A stretch of 11,803 nt of DNA from Gracilaria caudata (GCA_030374735.1 JASCIV010000815.1:1-11803); one strand, 5' to 3'. Counted from the stretch's first letter, positions 1-6,774 are shown. The notes: generated by a model not told the origin, from the letters alone. Numbers and translations: made by a program.

Positions 1-358
1 GCATATAAAGTGCATTTAATTGTTCTGTTACACTCATAGTTGCTAATTCAGCTGTAAAGTATGATGCTACGCGGCCAACTATAATCACAGATGTTAATAC
101 AGGAGATAATTCACGTATAAATGAAATAGTTAAAATAGAACCAACTAAGCTTATAGCATTAATATACAAAAACTCTTTAACAATTTGTATTGTAAATACC
201 ATGCCTATAAAAAAGGCTGTAATTAGAACTATATTCAATGAATCAGGACCAACTATTCTCATTTGTTCTAAGATATTAAAATAACTACTATTGGATAATT
301 GGTACTTAAACATATTATTGATTACATAACACAAATAACTTTTTATATTCTTAAACAT
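1..358 (-). CDS. ycf63: Ycf63, MlaE-type ABC transporter permease (5' part only)
   Basis: Reading the minus strand from an ATG at 358 gives 119 open codons that run off the left edge, so the C-terminal half is missing. The visible protein has a variable N-terminus of about 40 residues, then the family core: IVGPDSL, a hydrophobic segment (VLITAFFIGMVF), SFIRELSPVLTS, VGRVASYFTAELATM and VTEQLNALY. This is the conserved block of MlaE/TGD1-like permeases, which in bacteria and plastids form the membrane part of an ABC importer for glycerolipids; the usual length is about 260 residues. An in-frame stop lies just upstream (362-364). A second ATG at 313 is possible, but the 358 start gives an N-terminus of the expected length. 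Neither start has a Shine-Dalgarno sequence. No ATPase or substrate-binding partner is in the window; in plants these partners are nuclear-encoded. Confidence 0.88.
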   Translation of the reverse strand, partial: MFKNIKSYLCYVINNMFKYQLSNSSYFNILEQMRIVGPDSLNIVLITAFFIGMVFTIQIVKEFLYINAISLVGSILTISFIRELSPVLTSVIIVGRVASYFTAELATMSVTEQLNALYM

Positions 359-501
359 AATCTAATTGAATTTACAAAAATAAAAATAATTTTAATAGTA
401 TCAGTAAAGAATATATTTATTGTTAGAATTACTTTAATATTTTATATTACTAGTTATATTAGTTGCATTTTTATCAAAAATATATTAGCTTATCTTTGAG
501 A

Positions 502-573
502 GGGCGGTTAGCTCAGTGGTAGAGCGCCTGCCTTACAAGCAGGTGGTCACTGGTTCAAATCCAGTACCGCCCA
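502..573 (+). tRNA. trnV-UAC: tRNA-Val(UAC)
   Basis: A complete 72-nt cloverleaf. The seven-pair acceptor stem GGGCGGT/ACCGCCC (502-508 with 566-572) has discriminator A at 573. The anticodon stem CCTGC/GCAGG (527-531 with 539-543) closes the loop CTTACAA, placing TAC at 534-536. The T arm carries GGTTCAAATCC. No intron is present and CCA is not encoded. It is followed 27 nt later by trnR on the same strand, so the two may be co-transcribed. Confidence 0.97.
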
Positions 574-600
574 TCATTATCAAAATCACTAACTAGAAAC

Positions 601-673
601 GGGCTCATCGTCTAATGGATTAGGACAGGGACCTTCTAAGTCTCTAATGTAGGTTCAAATCCTACTGAGCCTA
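601..673 (+). tRNA. trnR-UCU: tRNA-Arg(UCU)
   Basis: A 73-nt cloverleaf. The acceptor stem GGGCTCA/TGAGCCT (601-607 with 666-672) has one terminal G-U pair and discriminator A at 673. The anticodon stem GGGAC/GTCTC (628-632 with 640-644, one G-U pair) closes the loop CTTCTAA, so the anticodon TCT is at 635-637 and reads AGA/AGG. The D stem is weak. The 3' end touches the stop codon of chlI, which is encoded on the other strand (674-676). Confidence 0.95.
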
Positions 674-1720
674 TTAATTTAATATACTGTTTACAACTTG
701 CTGAACTTTGTTACCTGAGTCAATAGTTTCTAAAGGATCTTTTCTTAATCGATGCCTTAAACACAATGTTATAACAGTTTTAATATCATCAATATCAACC
801 TTAGTTTTCTCGTTATAAGCAGCAAAAGCTTTTGCTGCTCTATTTGTAACTATATCACCTCTCAAACCATCAACATCTAAAGTGCCACAAACTTCTGATA
901 TCTTAACTCTTAAATCATAATCAATCGTTACATTCGATAGTCTTTTTTGAGCTGCGACAATAGAAGATTTTAATTTATCTTGTTGTTCTTGAAATTCTTG
1001 TAAACATGTATAAGGATTACTATCAAATTTACTTCTTTGCTCTACTATCTTAACTCTTAATGATGGTTCTTTAACTGTACGAATCTCTGCATGCATACCA
1101 AAGCGATCCAATAACTGAGGCCTTAATTCTCCTTCTTCAGGATTTCCTGATCCTACCAAAACAAACCTGGCTGGATGTCTTACAGATATGCCTTCTCTTT
1201 CAACTGTATTCCATCCAGAAGCTGCTGCGTCTAATAAAATATCTACTAAATGATCATCTAATAAATTGACCTCATCTACATACAAGATACCTCTGTTAGC
1301 CTTTGCTAATAACCCTGGCTCAAAAGTTTTAATTCCTTCAGTTAAAGCTTTTTCAATATCTATCGTACCACAGACTCTATCTTCAGTTGCGCCTAAAGGT
1401 AGGTCTACCATAGGCACATCAATAAATCGAGTGGGTAAATGATCACCTCTTGCTACTTGAGTTTTTACTATATCAGACATTAAGTCATAATCAGAAGGGT
1501 GAGAATTAAATATATCATCTTGGACTACTTCAATTTTAGGTAATAAATCTGCGATAGCTCTAATAGTCGTAGATTTACCAGTACCACGATCGCCCATGAT
1601 CATTACTCCACCTATTTTAGGATCAATAACATTCAAAAGTAATGCTAACTTCATTTCTTCTTGCCCTACAATAGCAGTAAAAGGAAAAACTGGACGTACT
1701 TTATTTTTTAAAATACTCAC
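674..1720 (-). CDS. chlI: Magnesium chelatase ATPase subunit I (ChlI)
   Basis: ChlI is the AAA+ subunit of magnesium chelatase, which inserts Mg2+ into protoporphyrin IX at the first committed step of chlorophyll synthesis, working with ChlD and ChlH. Counting from the GTG at 1720, the protein has 348 residues. It shows RPVFPFTAIVGQEEM near the N-terminus, Walker A GDRGTGKST (about 43-51), Walker B ILYVDEVN (145-152), sensor GSGNPEEGELRPQ (around 193) and LDRFG (204-208). These are all hallmarks of plastid ChlI. No ATG lies upstream of the conserved region. The frame stays open to a TTG at 1744 (356 residues), but GTG at 1718-1720 gives MSILKNKVRPVF, the expected short leader before the conserved block. 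Neither candidate has a Shine-Dalgarno sequence. The stop codon directly abuts trnR, which runs in the opposite direction. Confidence 0.96.
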   Translation of the reverse strand: MSILKNKVRPVFPFTAIVGQEEMKLALLLNVIDPKIGGVMIMGDRGTGKSTTIRAIADLLPKIEVVQDDIFNSHPSDYDLMSDIVKTQVARGDHLPTRFIDVPMVDLPLGATEDRVCGTIDIEKALTEGIKTFEPGLLAKANRGILYVDEVNLLDDHLVDILLDAAASGWNTVEREGISVRHPARFVLVGSGNPEEGELRPQLLDRFGMHAEIRTVKEPSLRVKIVEQRSKFDSNPYTCLQEFQEQQDKLKSSIVAAQKRLSNVTIDYDLRVKISEVCGTLDVDGLRGDIVTNRAAKAFAAYNEKTKVDIDDIKTVITLCLRHRLRKDPLETIDSGNKVQQVVNSILN

Positions 1721-1810
1721 AATAATAATATTAAACTCACACAAATATAATAATTAAACAAATATATTCAGCTAATACAAAAAATTAACTATAAATCATA
1801 ACTATAATAT

Positions 1811-1835
1811 TTATTGTTTTAGATATAAACAATAA
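1811..1835 (-). terminator. Stem-loop downstream of psaM
   Basis: A perfect 9-bp inverted repeat, TTATTGTTT (1811-1819) with AAACAATAA (1827-1835), around a 7-nt loop. It lies about 65 nt past the psaM stop, between psaM and chlI on the minus strand. Plastid mRNA 3' ends are commonly set by such stem-loops, so a role in psaM 3' processing or stability is inferred. There is no strong T run. Confidence 0.45.
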
Positions 1836-1899
1836 TGAAAGATGCAATAAATACTATTACATCTATAGAACTTATAAATTCTACAATATTAGCAGATAT

Positions 1900-1992
1900 T
1901 TATTGATATAAATCTGTACCTAAACGAATTGCTAAAACAGCTGAAACTAATGCAAATAATAGTGCAACAAAAATTTGACCGTCGCTAATCAT
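1900..1992 (-). CDS. psaM: Photosystem I subunit XII (PsaM)
   Basis: A 30-residue single-span membrane peptide of photosystem I, found by translating the minus strand by eye. It begins MISDGQIFVALL and ends RLGTDLYQ, the characteristic PsaM pattern: a short N-terminus, one hydrophobic helix (about residues 7-22) and a conserved RLGT..LY tail. PsaM sits at the PSI trimer-facing periphery. The length matches the family norm of about 30 residues. A clear AGGAG Shine-Dalgarno lies at 2003-2007, ten nt before the ATG. The gene stands between chlI and ycf46, all on the minus strand, with about 150 nt of AT-rich spacer on the ycf46 side and a 9-bp hairpin on the chlI side. Confidence 0.96.
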   Translation of the reverse strand: MISDGQIFVALLFALVSAVLAIRLGTDLYQ

Positions 1993-2144
1993 ATTTACTA
2001 TACTCCTGAATTATTTATAACAATCATGATTTGATCTAATTCATATAATAATTTAATAATTAATATTAAATATAGATTTCGTAAAAAATTGCTATATAAA
2101 TTCATAGAATTAACAATAATATTTTGACACAATAAATACAAAAA

Positions 2145-3620
2145 TTACGAAGCCATACGTATTTTGCCTGATATTGCCCAATTTTGAATAGCAGATATAT
2201 TCACTTGATCCGTAAATGCTAAAGGTATAAAATTATCGATTACATTAATAATATCTTGCGTAGAAAATTCTCGTTTTTCATAAAAAGCATTATACATCGC
2301 TTCTATAATAGCTTGCTCTATTTCAGCACCTGAAAATTGATCCGTAAGTTTACTTAAAAATTTAATGTCATAGTTCAGCCAAGATAGAGGCCTAAATTTC
2401 ATTAAATGTATTTTAAAAATTTTCTCTCTTTCTTCTAGATTTGGTAAATCTAAAAAAAATATTTCATCAAAACGTCCTTTCCTCAATAATTCAGAAGGTA
2501 AAGATAGAACTTGATTAGCAGTTGCAATAACAAATATAGGTTTATCTTTCTCAGCTAACCATGTTAGCAAAGTACCTAAAACACGACTTGTAGTTCCACT
2601 GTCCATATAATTATTCAAACGAGTAAAACATTTGTCTATTTCATCTATCCAAAGTATGCATGGAAAAGACTGCTCTGCTGTTTTTATCATATGACGCATT
2701 CTTTCCTCTGATTTCCCAACAATACCAGCAAAAATTTTACCCATATCTAATTTTAACAATGGTAATTTCCACTGACCAGATATCGCCTTAGCTATTAAAG
2801 ATTTACCTGTTCCTTGTACACCTACTAATAAAACACCTTTAGGCGCTATTAAACCATAGTCTTGAGCCTGTTTGGAAAAAGCTTTAGACCGCTTATTCAA
2901 CCAATCTTTCAATAAAATTAAACCACCTACATCTTCAAAACTATCATCTACTGGATAAAATTCAAGTATGTCTGTTTGATTAACTAATTGCTGCTTCTCA
3001 TTTAAAATATTTTTTATTAAATTATCTATCGATGAATTGGAAGACAATAATTTAGCTATAGATATTCTTATTTGATCAATAGAAAAACCTCTATAAGCTA
3101 ATATCAAATCATAAAAATATTCAGAGTAAAAAGAAGAGCTAATATTCATAATATTAAATAAACGATGTAATTCTATATTAATCTCATCATCATTAGGCAA
3201 AGGAAATTCTAAAACAGTTACAAAATCTTTTAACAAACCAGGAATCTGAATTTCAGAAGCAGAAATAACAATAGATGAATTAGCCTGTTTGAGAAAACGA
3301 CTTACATTTTTTATTTTACGAATAATACTAATATCATTAATAAAAGCATGAAAATCTTTCAGAAAAAAAATTGTAGATGTAGGAAAATTTAATTGCTCAA
3401 TAAACTCAATAGCCTGAAGAGGATTCCTTAAAGCTCTATTTAAATAATTAGGATTATTATAGTATCCATCAATAAAATTCCAACAATATATCGATTTTTT
3501 TATATTTTGCTGAATCATAAGATTCATATTATACTCTAAACGTTCTTCTTCAGAACTAAGAATATAAATCAATATATTCTGCGTAGACAATAATAACTTC
3601 AAATCATTTTCAAAAGACAT
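2145..3620 (-). CDS. ycf46: Ycf46, AAA+ family ATPase of unknown role
   Basis: A 491-residue AAA+ protein of the Ycf46 family, found in cyanobacteria and red-lineage plastids. Residues 1 to about 220 form an N-terminal region starting with the family pattern IYILSSEEERLEY and holding a degenerate nucleotide-binding-like strand (TIFFLKDFHAFI, about 83-94). The catalytic AAA module follows: FEDVGGL (228-234), Walker A GVQGTGKS (267-274), Walker B ILWIDEID (322-329), sensor 1 ATAN (366-369) and RKGRFDE (380-386, arginine-finger region). Every residue expected for ATP hydrolysis is visible. The substrate is not known; work in cyanobacteria has linked the family to photosynthesis under carbon limitation, which I treat as background and not as seen here. 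The start is ATG with no Shine-Dalgarno. rpl34 lies 76 nt upstream on the same strand, so the two may share a transcript. Confidence 0.95.
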   Translation of the reverse strand: MSFENDLKLLLSTQNILIYILSSEEERLEYNMNLMIQQNIKKSIYCWNFIDGYYNNPNYLNRALRNPLQAIEFIEQLNFPTSTIFFLKDFHAFINDISIIRKIKNVSRFLKQANSSIVISASEIQIPGLLKDFVTVLEFPLPNDDEINIELHRLFNIMNISSSFYSEYFYDLILAYRGFSIDQIRISIAKLLSSNSSIDNLIKNILNEKQQLVNQTDILEFYPVDDSFEDVGGLILLKDWLNKRSKAFSKQAQDYGLIAPKGVLLVGVQGTGKSLIAKAISGQWKLPLLKLDMGKIFAGIVGKSEERMRHMIKTAEQSFPCILWIDEIDKCFTRLNNYMDSGTTSRVLGTLLTWLAEKDKPIFVIATANQVLSLPSELLRKGRFDEIFFLDLPNLEEREKIFKIHLMKFRPLSWLNYDIKFLSKLTDQFSGAEIEQAIIEAMYNAFYEKREFSTQDIINVIDNFIPLAFTDQVNISAIQNWAISGKIRMAS

Positions 3621-3696
3621 ATAATATACAAATTCAACTTTAAGATATTACATTATCAAGTAATCAAAATATATACGCAATTCAATAAAATAGCAA

Positions 3697-3846
3697 CTAC
3701 ACCTGTAACGACAAAGCTATTTTCTTTCTTTTTTTTCTTCTTCTAAGATTAAGAATCCTGCGACCGCTAGGTTTACTCATACGAGCCCTGAAACCAGATT
3801 TTTTAATACGCTTAAGATTAGTGCCATTACTAAACCCTTTACTCAT
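3697..3846 (-). CDS. rpl34: 50S ribosomal protein L34
   Basis: A very basic 49-residue protein read by eye on the minus strand. It has the bL34 signature GTNLKRIKKSGFRARM followed by SGRRILNLRRRKKRKK. bL34 is a small 50S subunit protein that packs against 23S rRNA. The N-terminus (MSKGFSN) is a little unlike the common bacterial MKRT start, and the C-terminus carries a short extra tail (IALSLQV) after the basic run; the length is still normal for plastid L34. It lies just upstream of ycf46 on the same strand and is divergent from ycf37. No Shine-Dalgarno is visible before its ATG. Confidence 0.95.
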   Translation of the reverse strand: MSKGFSNGTNLKRIKKSGFRARMSKPSGRRILNLRRRKKRKKIALSLQV

Positions 3847-3959
3847 ATGCAAAATTTTTATAAGTTAATAATATACTATTATATACATTTATTTAAAATA
3901 ATAAAATGAATTATACATATTGTGTAATAAATATTCAATTTTAAAAAGTAATTTTAATT

Positions 3960-4430
3960 ATGTTTGAAGTATACCTTATTTTAATAACCTGTTTTTTGTT
4001 ACCTATTTGCTACTTGATTACAAATAGTCTTAAGTACATATATAATCAAATCGAAATTTTAAAAAGTATACAAAAAACAAAGAATAAAAAAAACATACAT
4101 AATAAGCACATTATGTCTATAGCAAATATATACATGAATAGAAAACAATGGCTTGATTGTATCACAATGTTAGAATTTTATATAAATCAAAATACAATAG
4201 ATGAAATAGCAGTTAAAGCACAATATTGTAACTGCATAGGATTATGCTACCAGTCTGCATACATTTATAAAATGGCACAAAAATATTACCTTAAAGCCTA
4301 TAATAAATTACCTTTCAAAAAAGAAATTTTAAAAAATTTAGTTAATATTTATAAAATTTCCGGAGATATAGAAAGCGCTAATAAAATAGATCAGAAACTG
4401 ATTTTATTAAACAAGCATCACAATATATAA
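3960..4430 (+). CDS. ycf37: Ycf37, TPR protein linked to photosystem I assembly
   Basis: A 156-residue protein with one N-terminal hydrophobic anchor (about residues 3-23), a lysine-rich stretch (39-50) and then alpha-helical repeats fitting tetratricopeptide units at roughly 51-80, 87-118 and 121-148. The middle unit (AQYCNCIGLCYQSAYIYK, then AQKYYLKAY) keeps the TPR small/large residue spacing best. Ycf37 in cyanobacteria and red plastids is a thylakoid-bound factor for PSI assembly or stability; that role is taken from the family. The gene stands alone on the plus strand between rpl34 and trnP, both on the minus strand. The start is ATG without a clear Shine-Dalgarno. Family assignment rests on length, architecture and plastid context, because sequence conservation is low. 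Confidence 0.85.
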   Translation: MFEVYLILITCFLLPICYLITNSLKYIYNQIEILKSIQKTKNKKNIHNKHIMSIANIYMNRKQWLDCITMLEFYINQNTIDEIAVKAQYCNCIGLCYQSAYIYKMAQKYYLKAYNKLPFKKEILKNLVNIYKISGDIESANKIDQKLILLNKHHNI

Positions 4431-4472
4431 AAACAATAAGATTAATTATATCAAAAGTAGACATTAAAGTAA

Positions 4473-4546
4473 TCGGGATAGCAGGACTTGAACCTGCGAC
4501 ATCCTGCTCCCAAAGCAGGCGCGCTACCAAACTGCGCTATATCCCG
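4473..4546 (-). tRNA. trnP-UGG: tRNA-Pro(UGG)
   Basis: A 74-nt cloverleaf on the minus strand. The acceptor stem CGGGATA/TATCCCG (4540-4546 with 4474-4480) has discriminator A, complementary to T4473. The anticodon stem CCTGC/GCAGG closes the loop TTTGGGA, giving anticodon TGG (complement of 4510-4512). The T arm shows AGGTTCAAGTCCT. No intron, no encoded CCA. Confidence 0.97.
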
Positions 4547-4654
4547 CTTAGTAGTAATTTATACTTTATCACTTGTTGTATAATCTTGTCTAATAAAATT
4601 TATAAAAATTACCATTTTTATATTTAAACATAGTAAAGAAATGCTTTATATAAT

Positions 4655-5209
4655 TTATAATGGGTACCAAAACATTCCTTTAACACCATCTGGGTCAGTA
4701 ATAAAACCTAAGTGTTTATAAAAACTGACTACCTGTGGATCTGCAAATAAAGTAATAGTACTAATATCCTCGTATCTCAACTGCTTAATTATTTGATCCA
4801 TTAAAATTTTGCCCAAACCTTGACCTTGAAATTCAGGATGTATTACAACATCCCAAATAGTTGCATTAAAAGACGTATCTGACGTGGCTCTTGCAAAACC
4901 TATTAAAAATTTTTTTTTATTCTTTTCATAAAATAAAGAGGCAGTTAAAAAGCTATTATCTATAGCTATTTTTACTTTTTGTAATGGTCTACGCACCCAC
5001 CCAACTGAATCACACAATTTTTCTAAATCATACAAATTCACATAGCTATTTAAACTCAAATAAATATTTATAATTGTACCTCTAGTCTCTAGATGTTTCA
5101 CTAACAAAATCTTGTCTATTGATTCATTTTTTTTAAGCTGATTATTTAAATTAGATAAATTGGAAGCAAGAATATTATGATGTTTAAAAAAAAATTTCCA
5201 AAAAGCCAT
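4655..5209 (-). CDS. ycf52: Ycf52, GNAT-family N-acetyltransferase
   Basis: A 184-residue protein whose C-terminal two thirds form a GCN5-related acetyltransferase fold. The acetyl-CoA pyrophosphate loop is clear: VVIHPEFQGQGLGKILM (121-137) contains the Q/R-x-x-G-x-G signature QGQGLG (128-133). It is followed by the usual ITLFADPQVVSFYKHLGF strand-helix (152-169) and the end VKGMFWYPL. Residues 62-75 (LEKLCDSVGWVRRP) match the N-terminal part of plastid GNATs related to Ycf52 and plant plastid SNAT/GNAT enzymes. The acceptor is unknown; plant relatives modify protein lysines, N-termini or arylalkylamines. The first 45 residues are poorly conserved. The ATG start at 5209 has no Shine-Dalgarno. 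It is divergent from psaF, sharing a 201-nt AT-rich spacer. Confidence 0.92.
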   Translation of the reverse strand: MAFWKFFFKHHNILASNLSNLNNQLKKNESIDKILLVKHLETRGTIINIYLSLNSYVNLYDLEKLCDSVGWVRRPLQKVKIAIDNSFLTASLFYEKNKKKFLIGFARATSDTSFNATIWDVVIHPEFQGQGLGKILMDQIIKQLRYEDISTITLFADPQVVSFYKHLGFITDPDGVKGMFWYPL

Positions 5210-5396
5210 TGATTTATTATTATTAATAAAGTCTTATATTAACTAATATATATAAAAATTTTTGATACTTTCAATAAATGTTACTACATAAACAAAAAAA
5301 TGATAACATCCATTATTCTTATATAGTATAACTAATTTCATCTTTTTAATTAGCTTGTAACTTTTTGTTATATTCAAATATTCAATCAATACATTG

Positions 5397-5403
5397 AAAG
5401 GAG
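5397..5403 (+). promoter_or_regulatory. Shine-Dalgarno of psaF
   Basis: AAAGGAG at 5397-5403 lies 7 nt before a GTG at 5411. It is the strongest anti-16S match in the window and decides the psaF start, because no in-frame ATG lies upstream and the next in-frame Met codons fall inside the signal peptide. Confidence 0.85.
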
Positions 5404-5410
5404 ATAGTTT

Positions 5411-5968
5411 GTGAAAAAAATATTTACTCTTTTTTGCATGATCATGCTTTGTACATATATTAATCCTATAGAATCATTAGCAGACACAGCTGGACTAATT
5501 AAATGTGGAGAATCAACTGCATTTACAAAAAGACTAAATAATAGTGTTAAAAAACTAGAAACACGCTTAGCAAAATATGATTCAAATACTCCACCTGCTA
5601 TAGCTTTACAAACACAAATAGAAAAAACAAAATTAAGATTCGATAAGTATGCTAAATCAGGAATTTTATGTGGAACAGATGGATTACCACACTTAATTAC
5701 AGATGGTAGATGGAATCATGCAGGCGAATTCATGATTCCAGGAATTGTATTTCTATATATTACAGGATGGATCGGATGGGTTGGAAGAGGATACTTGCAA
5801 GATATATCACAAACTACCAAGCCAACAGAAAAGGAAATTATTTTAGATGTACCACTAGCCCTAAAATACTGTTTATCAGGCTTTACTTGGCCTTTAGCAG
5901 CTATAAAAGAACTAACAAGTGGCGAGTTAATTACACGAAATGAAGATATACCTATTTCACCACGTTAA
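5411..5968 (+). CDS. psaF: Photosystem I subunit III (PsaF), GTG start
   Basis: PsaF is the PSI subunit whose lumenal N-terminal domain docks cytochrome c6 or plastocyanin. The 185-residue precursor has a signal peptide (1-24, basic MKK, hydrophobic core, cleavage after SLA) for Sec export into the thylakoid lumen. The mature protein begins DTAGLIKCGES. Cys32 and Cys87 match the conserved disulfide pair, and a charged helical hairpin (about 38-83) is rich in lysine. A membrane helix (about 108-127, PGIVFLYITGWIGWVGRGYL) and a conserved tail (LALKYCLSGFTWPLAAIKEL) complete it. The start codon is GTG, supported by a good Shine-Dalgarno; internal ATGs would remove most of the signal peptide. psaJ follows 40 nt downstream, the usual psaF-psaJ pair. 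Confidence 0.97.
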   Translation: MKKIFTLFCMIMLCTYINPIESLADTAGLIKCGESTAFTKRLNNSVKKLETRLAKYDSNTPPAIALQTQIEKTKLRFDKYAKSGILCGTDGLPHLITDGRWNHAGEFMIPGIVFLYITGWIGWVGRGYLQDISQTTKPTEKEIILDVPLALKYCLSGFTWPLAAIKELTSGELITRNEDIPISPR

Positions 5969-6008
5969 AATTAATAATCTACATAAACAATAAGGTCTAA
6001 AAATTTAT

Positions 6009-6137
6009 ATGAATGATAACTTATTAAAGTATTTATCAACTATTCCTGTAGTAGGCGCTATTTGGTTAACATTTACTGCGGGTTTTATAATAGAAATTAA
6101 TCGTTTTTTTCCTGACATATTATCATTATCATTGTAA
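6009..6137 (+). CDS. psaJ: Photosystem I subunit IX (PsaJ)
   Basis: A 42-residue single-span PSI peptide read by eye. It begins MNDNLLKYLSTIPVVGAIWL, continues TFTAGFIIEINRFFPDIL and ends SLSL. The LLKYLST, P-V and IIEINRFFPD elements are diagnostic of PsaJ, and the length is normal (about 40-44). PsaJ contacts PsaF and stabilises its position, matching the psaF-psaJ order with a 40-nt spacer and no terminator between. An AAGG at 5992-5995 is a weak, distant Shine-Dalgarno candidate. A strong hairpin ends the pair at 6182-6221. Confidence 0.97.
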   Translation: MNDNLLKYLSTIPVVGAIWLTFTAGFIIEINRFFPDILSLSL

Positions 6138-6181
6138 ATTACAATATATTGTATAAAACTAAAATTAATTATATATTAAGC

Positions 6182-6222
6182 AAAAAAAACAAGCTTTATA
6201 TTCTATAAGCTTGTTTTTTTTT
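6182..6222 (+). terminator. Hairpin plus T-run terminator after psaJ
   Basis: The arm A8-CAAGCTT (6182-6196) pairs with AAGCTTG-T8 (6207-6221) in about 15 base pairs. A 3-bp extension (ATA/TAT with one bulged T) closes a TTC loop. The T run continues to 6222, as in a rho-independent terminator. It lies 45 nt after the psaJ stop and separates the psaF-psaJ unit from apcD. It is the best terminator-like structure in the window. Confidence 0.8.
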
Positions 6223-6238
6223 ATAAAAAAGAATCTCT

Positions 6239-6247
6239 TGATATAAT
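6239..6247 (+). promoter_or_regulatory. Candidate extended -10 promoter of apcD
   Basis: TGATATAAT (6239-6247) matches the extended -10 consensus TGnTATAAT exactly. It falls directly between the psaJ terminator and apcD and predicts a start near 6254 with a 35-nt leader. No good -35 hexamer is present: that region is occupied by the terminator T run. In AT-rich DNA a chance match is possible. Confidence 0.4.
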
Positions 6248-6288
6248 AAATATAAAAATATTAACTTGAAATTTTATATTAATTCAAT

Positions 6289-6774
6289 ATGAGTTTAGTT
6301 AGCCAAATTATTTTAAATGCAGACAATGAATTAAGATATCCTACTATTGGAGAATTACAATCAATCAATAGTTATCTAAAAACGGGAGAAATACGTATTT
6401 GTATTAGCAGTAAAATAAGAGATCAAGAACAAGAAATTATACAAAAAGCTAGTAAATCTATTTTTCAAATTCATCCAGAATACATAGCTCCTGGAGGTAA
6501 TGCAGAAGGATCAAGGAAAAGATCTTTATGTTTACGAGACTATGGATGGTATTTACGTTTAGTAACCTATGGTGTTCTGACTGGAGACAAAAATTCTATT
6601 GAAAAAATAGGATTGATTGGAGTAAGAGAAATGTATAACTCATTAGGAGTACCTATTATAGGCATGATTGATGCTATAAATTGCTTAAAGCAAGCAACTA
6701 TTCAAACTTTACAAGAGGATGAAGCAATCATTATAGAACCTTACTTCAATTTTATTATACAAGGCATGTTATAA
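6289..6774 (+). CDS. apcD: Allophycocyanin alpha-B / ApcD, phycobilisome core terminal emitter
   Basis: A 161-residue phycobiliprotein, the normal length for allophycocyanin alpha-type chains. The N-terminus MSLVSQIILNADNELRYPT, the PGGNAEG block (68-74), the chromophore-binding Cys81 in SLCLRDYGWYLRLVTYG, and IGLIGVREMYNSLGVP are ApcD features. Asp84 of the Cys-x-x-Asp motif is present. A phycocyanobilin is expected on Cys81. ApcD replaces one alpha chain in the phycobilisome core and passes excitation energy to photosystem I (or II) at long wavelength. ApcA is the nearest alternative; the MSLVSQ start and the RKRSLCLRDYGW sequence favour ApcD. It follows the psaJ terminator with its own promoter candidate. 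No Shine-Dalgarno is seen before the ATG. Confidence 0.95.
   Translation: MSLVSQIILNADNELRYPTIGELQSINSYLKTGEIRICISSKIRDQEQEIIQKASKSIFQIHPEYIAPGGNAEGSRKRSLCLRDYGWYLRLVTYGVLTGDKNSIEKIGLIGVREMYNSLGVPIIGMIDAINCLKQATIQTLQEDEAIIIEPYFNFIIQGML

Noticed and set aside
463..491. TTGCAT upstream of trnV as a -35 box
   Set aside because: No -10 at acceptable spacing: TATATT is only 12 nt away and the 17-nt position reads TAGCTT.
299..499. Plus-strand open frame of 66 codons
   Set aside because: It overlaps the ycf63 5' end on the other strand, starts from a non-ATG codon, consists of I/L/F/Y-rich translation typical of AT-rich spacer, and runs into the trnV promoter region.
5262..5290. TTGATA-17 nt-TACATA as a psaF promoter
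   Set aside because: The -35 and the spacing are good, but the -10 matches TATAAT at only three positions; several equally weak boxes lie in the same AT-rich spacer.
5710..5943. Open frame of 77 codons inside psaF
   Set aside because: Alternate frame of the clear psaF gene with no recognisable features.
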